Source: Echinarachnius parma (Eukaryota > Echinodermata > Echinoidea > Clypeasteroida > Echinarachniidae). From it: DNA of 64,000 nucleotides. The stretch spans positions 26,627 through 90,626 of the forward strand of contig JBAMJV010007148.1 in the NCBI GenBank assembly GCA_037951105.1, given 5' to 3'. Below, piece by piece: positions 14,671 to 25,700 of the stretch (the first letter of the stretch is position 1; every line of letters starts with the position of its first letter). The position numbers and the translations under genes were made by a program. The notes under the pieces were generated by a model. It saw nothing but the letters and a program-made list of their open reading frames with translations. It was not told the DNA's origin and searched no databases.

Positions 14671-14983
14671 GGGGGTGTTTCACAAAGATTCTAAGTTGAA
14701 CTTAACTCTAAGTTGGACTTAAAAAGTATGGAAAGCCATTAGTTTCTTTGAAAAATTGTTGTAAAAGTCCCTTTTCAAAGGTATGAAATATTGATTCAAA
14801 CCATTGATATTTTCTATTATAAAGGAGATGTCATGTTCTTGATGCAACATCTGTGAAAAGTCTAACATTCTTGCTTTGCTGCTGTTGAATATATTGTATT
14901 CCAAGGCTACAAATGGCTTTCCATAATAGTTAAGTCCAACTTAAAGAGTTAAGTTCAACTTAGGATCTTTGTGAAACACCCCC
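14671..14983. mobile_element. MITE, GGGGGTGTTTCACAAAGAT family, copy 1
   Basis: The TIRs GGGGGTGTTTCACAAAGAT and its complement continue as AAGTTGAACTTAACTCT and GGACTTAAAAAGTATGG. It is the same family as 25467-25774. There is no ORF of interest. Confidence 0.85.
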
Positions 14984-15060
14984 AAGTTGTATACAATCAT
15001 TATGCACGACACTGCTCCGTCACCCTTTGCAGTCATTGCATAACCCTGCCAGATTTCTTT

Positions 15061-15300
15061 TACAGTGGAACCTCAGTAAAACGAGCACCCTATAATAATA
15101 ATAATAATGATGGTGGCTACTTATATAGCGCACGTTCCGCCGTCTTTTATTACTATTATTACCCCGTCATTTGATACATACTGCACTCAATCCAGCACAC
15201 AAAGTGCACATTGTCCACTCCCTGGTGAGCATTCCAGCTAGGCAACCTCGTAGGTGCACACAGTGCTAAGTAACCCTATGCCCATTGCATGTAGATGTGC
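15061..15300. repeat. SINE-like and TACAGTGGAACCTC repeat fragments
   Basis: TACAGTGGAACCTCAGTAAA resembles a widespread MITE terminus. It is followed by an (ATA)n run, GGTGGCTACTTATATAGCGC and TCCACTCCCTGGTGAGCATT. The last block is shared with 20580-20640 and 62045-62075, marking a SINE body. Confidence 0.6.
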
Positions 15301-15729
15301 CTTGTTAAAATATCAGGTATCTCAATAAAAAAACAAAGAACTCGGACCAGTAATGTTATCTTAGCCCAAAGAGTTGAAATCGATAGTTAGTTGCAATTAA
15401 TTGCAAGTCAGAAAATATGCACATTTGAACCAACCAGATTTGCACATGTATCTAGTCACATGTTCTGTCTGCAACAGGGCCCAGGTTATATTAGGTACAT
15501 GTACATGTATCTCATTCTAACGAGTTTCCACTGCACTGTTTGTTTTTTTTATCTCAATTTAACAGAGCTCATTATAACAAGGTTCCATTGTACTATGCAA
15601 TTATTGCATAACCCTTCTAGATATCTCTTATCTACATGTACATTGCACAATCCTGTGAACGAACGGCATAATCCTAAATATTTCCCGTATCTTCTCCTTT
15701 CTAGCAATTAATTGTAAGCAAAATTTACA

Positions 15730-16318
15730 ATGTAATTCTATGCACACATTACATGTATGTTTCTCCCTACGTACAATGTAATTCTATGCACACATTACAT
15801 GTATGTTTATCCCTCGTACAATGTAATTCTATGCACACATTACATGTATGTTTCTCCCTCGTACAATGTAATTCTATGCACACATTACATGTATGTTTCT
15901 CCCTCGTACAATGTAATTCTATGCACACATTACATACATATGTTTATCCTTCGTACAATGTAATTCTATGCACACATTACATGTACGTTTCTCCCTCGTA
16001 CAATGTAATTCTATGCACACATTACATGTATGTTTATCCCTCGTACAATGTAATTCTATGCACACATTACATGTATGTTTATCCCTCGTACAATGTAATT
16101 CTATGCACACATGTTTATCCCTCGTACAATGTAATTCTATGCACACATTACATGTATGTTTATCCCTCGTACAATGTAATTCTATGCACACATTACATGT
16201 ATGTTTCTCCTACGTACAATGTAATTCTATGCACACATTACATGTATGTTTCTCCCTACGTACAATGTAATTCTATGCACACATTACATGTACATGTATG
16301 TTTCTCCCTACGTATAAT
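15730..16318 (+). repeat. 45-bp satellite array, about 12-13 units
   Basis: The unit contains GTACAATGTAATTCTATGCA followed by CACATTACATGTATGTTTCT and CCCTC. Units are highly similar; one is shortened near 16110 and a few carry TAC or ATC variants. Because 45 is a multiple of three, repeated open frames appear in several frames on both strands. These are not genes. Confidence 0.95.
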
Positions 16319-16544
16319 ACATAACCAAATTGTTTCATCAACACCCTTGATATTGGAGAGATGAACACATTTTCAATATGCTATGAACAGGCTATCAAAA
16401 AAGCACCGCATGTACAAATGTATAACTAGCTTTAGAAGTTCACACATGTATATTTCCTTTTAACATTTGCTGAATATTTGTACATGTGTTTTTTTATAAA
16501 AAGCATTTTAAATTACTAGCATTTGGAACACAGAGTGCAAAAAG

Positions 16545-16715
16545 GTAGTACATTTTCTAATACTCGAGTGCAGAAATGCGCTTTGGTATTATATGATATT
16601 ATATCTCTTCATATTTTCTTTTATCAAAAGCGCAAATAACTAGCTTTTTAACCGTAATTGCAAACAGGTACATTTTCTAATACACAAGTGCGGAAACATG
16701 CTTTGGTATAAATAA
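16545..16715 (+). repeat. Imperfect direct duplication
   Basis: GTACATTTTCTAATAC followed by AAGTGCGGAAA or GAGTGCAGAAA and GCTTTGGTAT occurs twice, about 120 bp apart. Confidence 0.6.
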
Positions 16716-17821
16716 TTCTATTCATGTATTAAAAATTGTTTAAATGATTATTTTTTGTATGAATAGCATGAATTATTTGTTTAAACACTAAATAGCAGTA
16801 GGTTTAATTTCTGATACTATTCATGTACATACGTGTGCTTTGTTATCTATCAAATTCTCAACAATTTTTGTTTTTATTGATTTTATTTTCTATCAAAAGC
16901 CATTCGTAAACCATGCACTGGAGACTTTTCACACAAACTGTAATACATACCTGTGTATCTGTAAAATTGATAGAAATCTGATCCAAGTAAAATATTGTAA
17001 AAGAAACAAAGGTTTAAAATAAGATGGCTAAAACTCATAATACATGTATTCAATTAATAACAAATGAAAGAAAAAGAAAATAGGCACCAACATTTTGAAC
17101 CAAATTAAGCCACAAAATAAATTACATGAGATAGTAGTACACAACTGCTATTCCGCTACTACAATTACTTCATTATAGCTTGTTCGAGTAAGGAACTTTA
17201 AAAACGTTGCAACCTCATTAATTATTTTGCTTGAATCTGCAAAGCCTTTGGTTAAACTGTCGAAGAAATTAAATTACACATCAGTTTATACAAAGTTCTG
17301 CAAACTAATATACATTTATTAGGATTACATCTAGATATGAAGGATAGTATTGTATAAAAAAAACATTCCAACCTATTTCATTATCTCCTTCATACTGTTA
17401 ATATCTGCAAAGCCTTTGGTTATACTGGGTTAGATATCCTGGCTAAATACATAGCAGTATTTTGTTTTTACAATTTTTTTTTCTTTTCATCTAAATTTTT
17501 TTGGAAAAAAAGCTGCTGTTACATGTTAATACACAGTACAATGTATGATTTCAAGCAGAAATTGTACTACAATAGCAACTTCCTGACTGAAGTAACTGTA
17601 CTTACATTCATTTGAACAAGGAGGGAGGAAAAGAGAGTGAGATACAAAGATAGAATAAATAAAGAGAAATAACAGAGAGGGGGAGAGAGGGAGAAAGAAA
17701 GGGAGAGAGGGAGAAGACTGCATAGTGAAATGACATTTATTGCACGACATGTTTACATTGAACCAGACTAGTAACATACGGTATGCCTATATAGCAATAA
17801 ACTCACAACTTGCAACGCACA
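16716..17821. other. AT-rich region 3' of TBCEL
   Basis: No gene was seen. TGCAAAGCCTTTGGTTA is duplicated at about 17237 and 17406, and 17625-17720 is a purine-rich GAGAGGGA tract. A minus-strand AATAAA near 17740 could serve as a TBCEL poly(A) signal about 650 nt past the stop, but nothing else supports it. Confidence 0.4.
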
Positions 17822-17999
17822 TACAGTCAAACCTGTCTTAGTGGCCACCTGTCTATATCAGCCAACCTGCCTGTAGTGGCCACCAACAGTGTCCTTTGCA
17901 GAGAAACAATTGATGGAACCTGTCTAAAGAGGTCACCTGTCTTCAGTTGCCATTTTTCTTGGTTCCCTAGGTAGTCACTAATCACAAGTTTGACAGTAT
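17822..17999 (+). mobile_element. MITE, TACAGTCAAACCTGTCT family
   Basis: The left end TACAGTCAAACCTGTCT and right end CACAAGTTTGACAGTA are inverted and flanked by TA, suggesting a Tc1/mariner-type non-autonomous element. The body carries GTGGCCACCTGTCTA. Confidence 0.7.
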
Positions 18000-18274
18000 A
18001 TAAGATTGTGTATGATTACTTGTATCCGATAAATCTACAAGCCTACAATCCATGGATTAGCTGATCACATACAGTACAGCTCAACGGCAAACGATCTAAA
18101 TCATTAATAACAGATAACCACTGGATACAATTGGTTCAAGCTTGATTAAATCATGTTCTCTCTCGCTAGACCAAAGATGAAGAAGATTTATGTGACGACA
18201 AACAATTCTGAGATAAAAACAAAGCTTCTGTTCATGTCGCCAGGACAACCCCTCAATCCTGCCTTACGCAACAG

Positions 18275-18372
18275 CCACGATATGGACGCCAAAGTTCTAG
18301 GGTCCCTTCGAGATGTCGAAGTGGATTTCGTGCCGTCCCTTCCGAGATGATGATGTGGATTTCTACGCTAGA
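18275..18372 (-). pseudogene. Two decayed copies of TBCEL exon 10 segment
   Basis: On the plus strand GGACGCCAAAGTTCT and CCTTCGAGATGTCGA match the exon 10 stretch at 18435-18495. A second short copy, CCTTCCGAGATGATGATGTGG, follows directly. Both lie downstream of the TBCEL stop codon. Confidence 0.75.
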
Positions 18373-18388
18373 ATTTAGAAGATGTCAT

Positions 18389-18596
18389 TCAATGGAAATC
18401 ATTCTGGATGTGGTAGCTGTGCGAAAACGAATTTGAGATTTGGACGCTAAAGTTCTGGTGTGCCTTCGAGGTGTCGATGTGGATCTCGTCCCCGTCCTTG
18501 ATGTCGTAGCGGCTCATGGGCAGGAGATCCTGATTGAGAAGGTTGTATTCGAGCTGCACCTCCCCGCACTTCGACAAGTGATACAGCCGGATCAAG
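18389..18596 (-). CDS. TBCEL: TBCEL exon 10 (UBL end and C-terminal tail)
   Basis: The acceptor is TCTCCACACAG. It encodes the second half of the ubiquitin-like fold (LLPMSRYDIKDGDEIHI) plus a His/Ser-rich tail of about 26 residues longer than in vertebrates, ending NDFH and TGA. Confidence 0.92.
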
Positions 18597-21500
18597 CTGT
18601 GTGGAGATAATCAGGAAAGAATATAAACCAGGGCCCGACACTAGCACTATTGAACAAGTCATATTTTGCCTCACATTGCTATCTATTAATTTCTGTTTGT
18701 TGCATAAATAGATTTGTCTTTATAATACATTGCGTTTGTCAAGCACATATTCATCATTTTATGTGCTACATGTATATGAATGGAAATCATTGAGTCTCGT
18801 TGGCTGAGGCATACAAATCTTTGTTTTCTATTTCAGTTCTAAAGAAACTTTTTGAAGAGACTTTGTGATGCTTTTCTTTGCTCTGAGTCAGTGCTTTCAG
18901 CTTACGGGCCTCCTAAATGGGACCACCAGGCAAAGAACAACACATGTAGTTATATGTTTGGGTACCATTTTGTGATATCAAATAGATAACCAACATTTTG
19001 CAAAGGGTTATGTAATTCATAATCAATTACCACCACTTACGGAACCATTATTATTTCATGGTTTGGTTCCGTACGCGCCAAACATTTGCGAGTGCGCCAA
19101 TTCTATTCACGCGTACGTTTGGAGACAATAGAATCCTGGACGATTTGTTCGCTCTGGACAAAGGTAGTCTTCGTACATGCAGACCCATGAACGCATGCTT
19201 TAGTGGTGATGCGTTTTCCAATTATGTTGTTTTTCTGGAAACATATTTTTCTGAACTTGTTGATGGAATGGACTACTAAAGATGTTACCTTTCGTTTATA
19301 AGAATATTATTTGTTGGTGGTGGTACCCTTTAAATTAGATAAAACCTTGATTTGACTTGCCCGACATGGAAACAAGGAAAACACATTGGTTTCTGGTATT
19401 GCATAATTACCTTCTTGATTTATTGACGAGGCTTGCGCAGTATTTCCTCAGCCCACCCACGTTATCAACGACGCGTATCGTCTGCTCGCATAAGTGTCTG
19501 CCCTTGTAGAGGAACGTGAGTTTGGCGAACTCCTTGAAGCCCCGCCCCAAATCAATCTCTGTGATGGGTCTCAGATTACCTGCAGGAGAAAAACAAATGC
19601 AAATTTATTTTTCATACAATTGGCCTAAATTTATCTGTGTTTTGGGAGGTAGACTCTACTCTAGGCATAATGACTATCACCGTGCCTAAGGAACATAAAC
19701 AAGAGTTTGGCAAACTTAAAAACCCCTCTAATCTATTGTGATTTTGTCTAAGTTTACCTGCTAGCAGCAAAGATAAAGAAATGCAAATTTCATTTCATTT
19801 TACACAATTGGCCAAAGATTATTTGTGCAAAATTTGATTAAAAATATTTGAGAGACCCTTGACATAGAAGGATGTTACCAAGACAATTCAAATAAGTGCA
19901 GCAAACTTAAAACCCCAATGTAACGCAATCGTTGTGATTGGACCCAGATTGCCTGTGCGCAAAAGAAAATGCGCAAAAAAAAATCCATTCAAGCACTGTA
20001 ATCCGATTCATTTTAATCGATAAAAAACATATTTAAACATGATGTCTGACGATCAAAATTTCACAAAAGGCAGATTAAGATACCTTTATTCAGGAAATAT
20101 AAAAATCCTGAATCTCATATTTTAAACCAAAATTGACTATTTAAGCTAATAACAGAGAATCTCTACTCGACCTAACGGTCGTTTTGTGGTGTAAGGTCAC
20201 ATATCTTACCATGTTTTGCCACCAAGTCAGCATGCCAGCTCGGGGGGTCAGGGTTATCGCAGAAATGTCTGACAAAGAACCGCTCGCTCTTCTCTCGCTC
20301 GTCCACAGTGATCTCACTGCCATTCAGGACTGATATGTTGGGCAAGCTAAGTGTATATGGTGGCAAAATCATGAATACAAATATGAGGATACATAAAGAA
20401 AATTCAATTCAATGTGGTTTTAATGGTACTGGTATGTTGTACATGGTAAAAACTAGAAGGCATACATGTATTTTAAATACATGCCAAACAGTTAAACACA
20501 AATAATTCTTCTTCTTCTTTTTCAATATCATATCTAAGCACTTTACACTAAATACATTATCCCGGTCATAAGATACAATGAAGGCATGCACACAGTGTGT
20601 GCACCATCTCCACTCCCTGGGGAGCATTTCATTGGGCATTGAGATTGGCAATAACAGCTAGTATCCATTACCTTGCAACCAGAAGTTTACGTTTTTCATC
20701 CATGGCCAGATTTTCTAAGAAAGGTATCCCCTGTTTGCAAAAAAAAAGAAAAGAAAGATGGTTGTGTTACAGAATGACATTACAAATCATTGAGATAAAA
20801 AAAAAAATAGATTCATAGAAAACAATTAATGTAAAACATCTATTAATTAAAATAACCAAGTGCGAATGCTTATTATGAATAAGGTATGGATAAAAAAAAG
20901 AACACTGAACATGACAGTTATATTGAAGGGATTCCAAATCCACAAGATTTATTTAGAACTCTATTTTATTCTTCATTTGGAAGTGTTATACTATGTTGCA
21001 ACTAATTTATAGTAAAATATGGTAAATACATTAATATAATTTGGAAGTTATGGTAATTTTGATGTTAAGAAATGTTTGTGTTTTCTGTTCCTAATATATT
21101 ATGTCTGTATTTATATATTTTTAGTTCACAAGACATTTTGGTCTTCGGAATACTACTAACAGCCTTTATAAGCCAATAAAACAGATATATATCTTTCTTT
21201 ATATGCATCCATCCATCCGTCCGTCTGTCCGTCCGTCCGTCCATCTGTCAATCCATCCATTTTTCTATGTATCTATCTATCTATCTATCTACCATCTTAT
21301 ATATTTTATTTATCAAAGGATTATTTGGGGGTCTTGGTTCCCTCTAACTCACCTTGATTCTGAGTGCATCAAGCTTTGGAAAGGACCTGAGGGATTCCAG
21401 GTCAGACCAATCCCCGACCCACGTGTTGGTCACGCAGAGGACCTTCAGGTTTGGGAACAGATGCGAGGAGGGCGTCTCATCCTGTTCTCCATTCTTCATC

Positions 21501-22677
21501 TCTGAAAGCCTTTCTTCTACTCTCTCTTCCCTCTTCCTCTCCTCCTCCTCCTCTCGCTCCTCATCGTCTCCCTCTTCGTCCCCGATGGCTTCGTCGTCCG
21601 CATCCCACTCGATCTTGAAATACGCAAACTTGTCGGTGTTGACGCCCATCGTGACCTCGAGCTCGACCGGACTGCTTTTCCCGGAATTGTTCTTCCTGGG
21701 GCTGCTTTTCCCGGTCCCGTTGTTGGAATGGGCGGGGCTAGCATTGTTTGGCTTGCCGCTCTTCTCCCTCTGATTGAGGTCACGGTTTCGAGGCGACGAC
21801 CCGGGAATGGGTACCGTGGCCGTCGTAATCCGCCCCCCGCCACGCTCACTGATGTCGGACAGTTTCTGCTCTGGCGCAGCAGAAGTGGAAGGACCGCTCT
21901 TGGGCTGTTTTGCGATGCTATCACCCGTCTGCTGCCGCTGCGGAAGTCCATAGCCAGAGTCTGCAAGGCTGCACTGATCGTTGTCGTCCGATGGGAGACG
22001 CTCTCGGCAGCTGCCAGTGCGCGGCGTGTTTGGGAGACAATCCTCCATACCGCTGTCATACGACTGCGAGTCGCACTTCTTCGGGGAGGGCGGGAGAGAT
22101 GAGGATGAGGAGGATGATGTCATTGTAGTTGTTGCCGTGGTGATGTTGATTGCATCCTCTAGCAGCTCCTCCATGATGACTCCTACAACGTCCTGGACTT
22201 CCACTTTGGTTTCCTTGTTCCCCTCACAGGTCTCTGGTTGTGCCTCAGCACCCTATCGTGTTCAAAACAAATGTGAGTACGAATACAGTAACAAACTTAC
22301 TAACCCTATCATGATCAAAGAATGTAAGGTAAGATTAAAATAAATACAGAAAGATAACAGTCATCATTGGACTTAGCATTCAATATGTTTCAAAACGAAT
22401 GTCCAATTAATTGTATGACAGCTGGAACTTGCTAAAAGATAAATGTGACTTAGACTAGTCACTTGTTTACGATATTGCTTGATCAAATACATGAACACCA
22501 ATTCATCCTTCATTTGTACTGATATGTTAGTATTCTATAAAAAAAAATGTACAGTGACAAAGGAAGAGAATAAGTTCTTCGAAAATGATGATGTTAATGG
22601 TGATAGTGGTGGTGATAATGATGATGATGATGCTAATGATGATGATATGATGATGATGATAAAGATGGTGATGATGG

Positions 22678-22708
<31 letters not shown>

Positions 22709-25700
22709 AAGAGATATACGATCAACCAAATCTTGATTATGAAAAACTTATACGGCATTTAGAATACCATTTAGCAAAAGATGGCATAAATATACTGACC
22801 TGAGGGTCGTCATCTTGATCCAGATGTTCTGGGAAGAAATAGTAGTGAATGTTGGAAAGCGGATTCCCAGACAGCATCAGTGTGTTGAGATGTGGCAGTT
22901 TGGAAAGCTGCGCGACTTTCTCCCACCTAAAATGTACAGAAAGAAAGTAAAAAATGCAAGGAGAGTATTTAGTCAAGGATAATTATTGGTATACCTACAG
23001 TCAAACTAATGGGTACCTGTCCATAGCAGCCAACATGCTTAGTAGCAACCAAATGTGAGTCCCTGCAAAAGTAAAACAATTATATGGAAATATACGGGGT
23101 TGAGGGCGATATTGCCCCCTAATTTCCAAAATAGCCCCCTGAAATCAGTAGGTAGCCCCTAAAGTTACTGTATGGTATTATGTGAAATATTTTGTGATAT
23201 CCATCATATTGAAAAAGTAACCCCCTAAAATTAAAAATTAATTCCTGCGTTGAGTCCTCTCTATAGCTCTAGGTTACCTGTCTACAATAGCCATTTTTCT
23301 TGTTTCTCTAGGGTGATCATTAAACAATTTGGTCCACTGGCTAGGACAAAATTGTGCTTGAAATTGAGTACAACTTTGCTTTTGTTTCTTGTATGCAATA
23401 GACAGTGCTGTTGTGTTTAATGGGAAACAAAACTCTTGAATGTTCGCTTACTGCTCCTAATAAGTGCATAATTCCCATCACTTCTAGTCGTATATTTCCT
23501 CTTGGGTATCAGTCACTTATAATAGAAATAATCAATGTTTTTAACCCATTAATAACTGTTTTGACTGACCACTGGAGGCTGCCATGTTTTCCAATTGTAC
23601 CATATGAAACTTCATCTGTGTCCATCTGAGCGTGCACCAACAAAAGGGGGCTATGTAACCGCCGTTGTTGAATCTGCTGCTATGTCAGTGGTTACGTAAC
23701 TCGCTTTTGTTAGTGCAAATCATGACGTTTCATGCGGTACCGTTGGAAAACATGGCAGCCTCCAATATTCAGTCAAAATAGATGATTGTGGTTTCAAAAA
23801 CATTGATTATTTCTATTATCAGTGATACACAAGAGGACTAGAAGTGATAGGAATTATGCACTTATAAATGCACTTAAAAAGTAACAGTAAGCGAAAATGC
23901 CAGCGTTTGGTCATCCCCATTAATTGCATAGTTGCATCTAATCATTAAGTTGTGACTTACCGCAACTCAAAAGTTCTATGCCACAGCGCAAGAATAAGAC
24001 TAACCCAGGGCTCTACACTTACCTTTTTTGTCAGTGGCCCAGTCGGGCCAGTGAAATAATTCATTTCCCTTTTCTGGTGGCCCGAAAGAAACATTTACTG
24101 GCCTGAAAATTGTATTTCATGAGAAAACTTCTTACTTTTCAAAATATCACTCTTTCCTGATCAAACCTGTGATTAAAGATGAAGCATGACATGGAAGAAT
24201 ACAAGATTTTATGAATTTTATCAATGCCGGGTTGTAAATCTGCCTGCCCGATCGGGTCACGAAAATATGACTTTTATACATTTTTGCTGGCCCGAAGTGT
24301 AAACTCACTACCCCCGGGCCAGCGGGCCAGTGCGAGTGTTGAGCCCTGACTAACCTGTTGAACTGGTTGTCCGTTAGATGCAGGATCCTCAGCGCGGGAA
24401 GGCTCTGGCACAGGGACTTGCAGGAGACTGAGATATCCTTGTAATCTTGAAGGGAGGGAAAACACATTCATATACATGTATAATAAATAATAATTAGACC
24501 CTTTAGCTTTGAGGAAAATACACAAAGGCTCAGGAAGAGCCTCATAAAATTATAAAACAGACCCCCCCCCCCCCCCGTAAATTTGCAGAGTGCTATTTCA
24601 TGTCAGGCAAACTTGAAAAGTAGCCCCTGAAAGATCTTTCATTTGTTTTCCTTGCCCATTATTACAACCATACTTTTTTTCATAATCATCCTGCTATGAC
24701 TGTGAATGGTACTGATATAGTGCTGTAATTTAACATTCTTAATTCCGGATCTATTTAACTGGTGTATACATGCGATTAACTGCATGATAATTCCTTTCGT
24801 TTGGTTAATCCTTCAAATAATACCTCATTAAAGCGGACCACTGTGTTTTATAAACGGTGTTACAACTATATACTATTGGGAAATAAATAAATGGATTAAT
24901 TTCTATTGTACTATCAAATAACTTACTTAGTAAGAAATCACTCCTAGCCCAAAAGAAAAATAACTCCTTTTAAAGCTGTTTCAAGACAGCACAGTTGAAT
25001 ATTGCTGCAATATTACAGAGCTTAGTAGGCCATACAGAATACAATCCACATATTTTGACTATTATTTCAAAAAACTAACGGTATAAAACACATTTAAGTT
25101 CTCTAATAAATTGTTTAGAAAAAGTTTAAAATGAAACAAAAAACAATATAGATTTTAACAATTTAATGCATGAATCCTCACCATTTTTGCTAGCATGGAG
25201 CTCTTTGAGCTGCGGTAGACAGGTTGTTACCATGACGATGTCCTCCCATGACACTCCCGTATTGTTCAGTACCAGGTTCTCAACGCCAAAGGTTTCTTCG
25301 CTCAGCGCGGGGAGACATTTCTGTAAAAAGTATTTAAGGATTGTGACAAACAAAAGATTTAAATAATTAAAACATGAAATATAAAGCGAAGCTAGGACAT
25401 AAAGACAGCTTGTTACTGGGGCAATAATCCTCCCATGAGATTCTGGACAGTATTGTTCAGTACCAGAGGGGTGTTTCACAAAGATCCTAAGTTGAACTTA
25501 ACTCTAAGTTGGACTTAAAAAGTATGGTAAGCCATGTGTAGCCTTGAAATAAAATATATCCAATAACAAAAATGCAAGTATTTTAGACTTTTCATAAATG
25601 TTACATCAAAAACATGAAATCTCTTTGATAATAGAAAATATATATGATTTGAATCAACAATGTATGCCTTTTAAAAAACTTTTACAAAAATGTTTCAAAG

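Noticed and set aside
15753-16364. 203-residue open frame with repeated MYVSPSYNVILCTHY-like units
   Set aside because: It is a by-product of the 45-bp satellite, and equivalent frames exist on both strands.
19058-19279. 73-codon plus-strand frame in a TBCEL intron
   Set aside because: No recognised domain, no splice partner, and length near background.
21354-22343. Several plus-strand open frames of 72-139 codons and a second minus-strand frame
   Set aside because: They are shadows of the GC-rich TBCEL exon 6, whose own frame is confirmed by conserved LRR sequence and splice sites.
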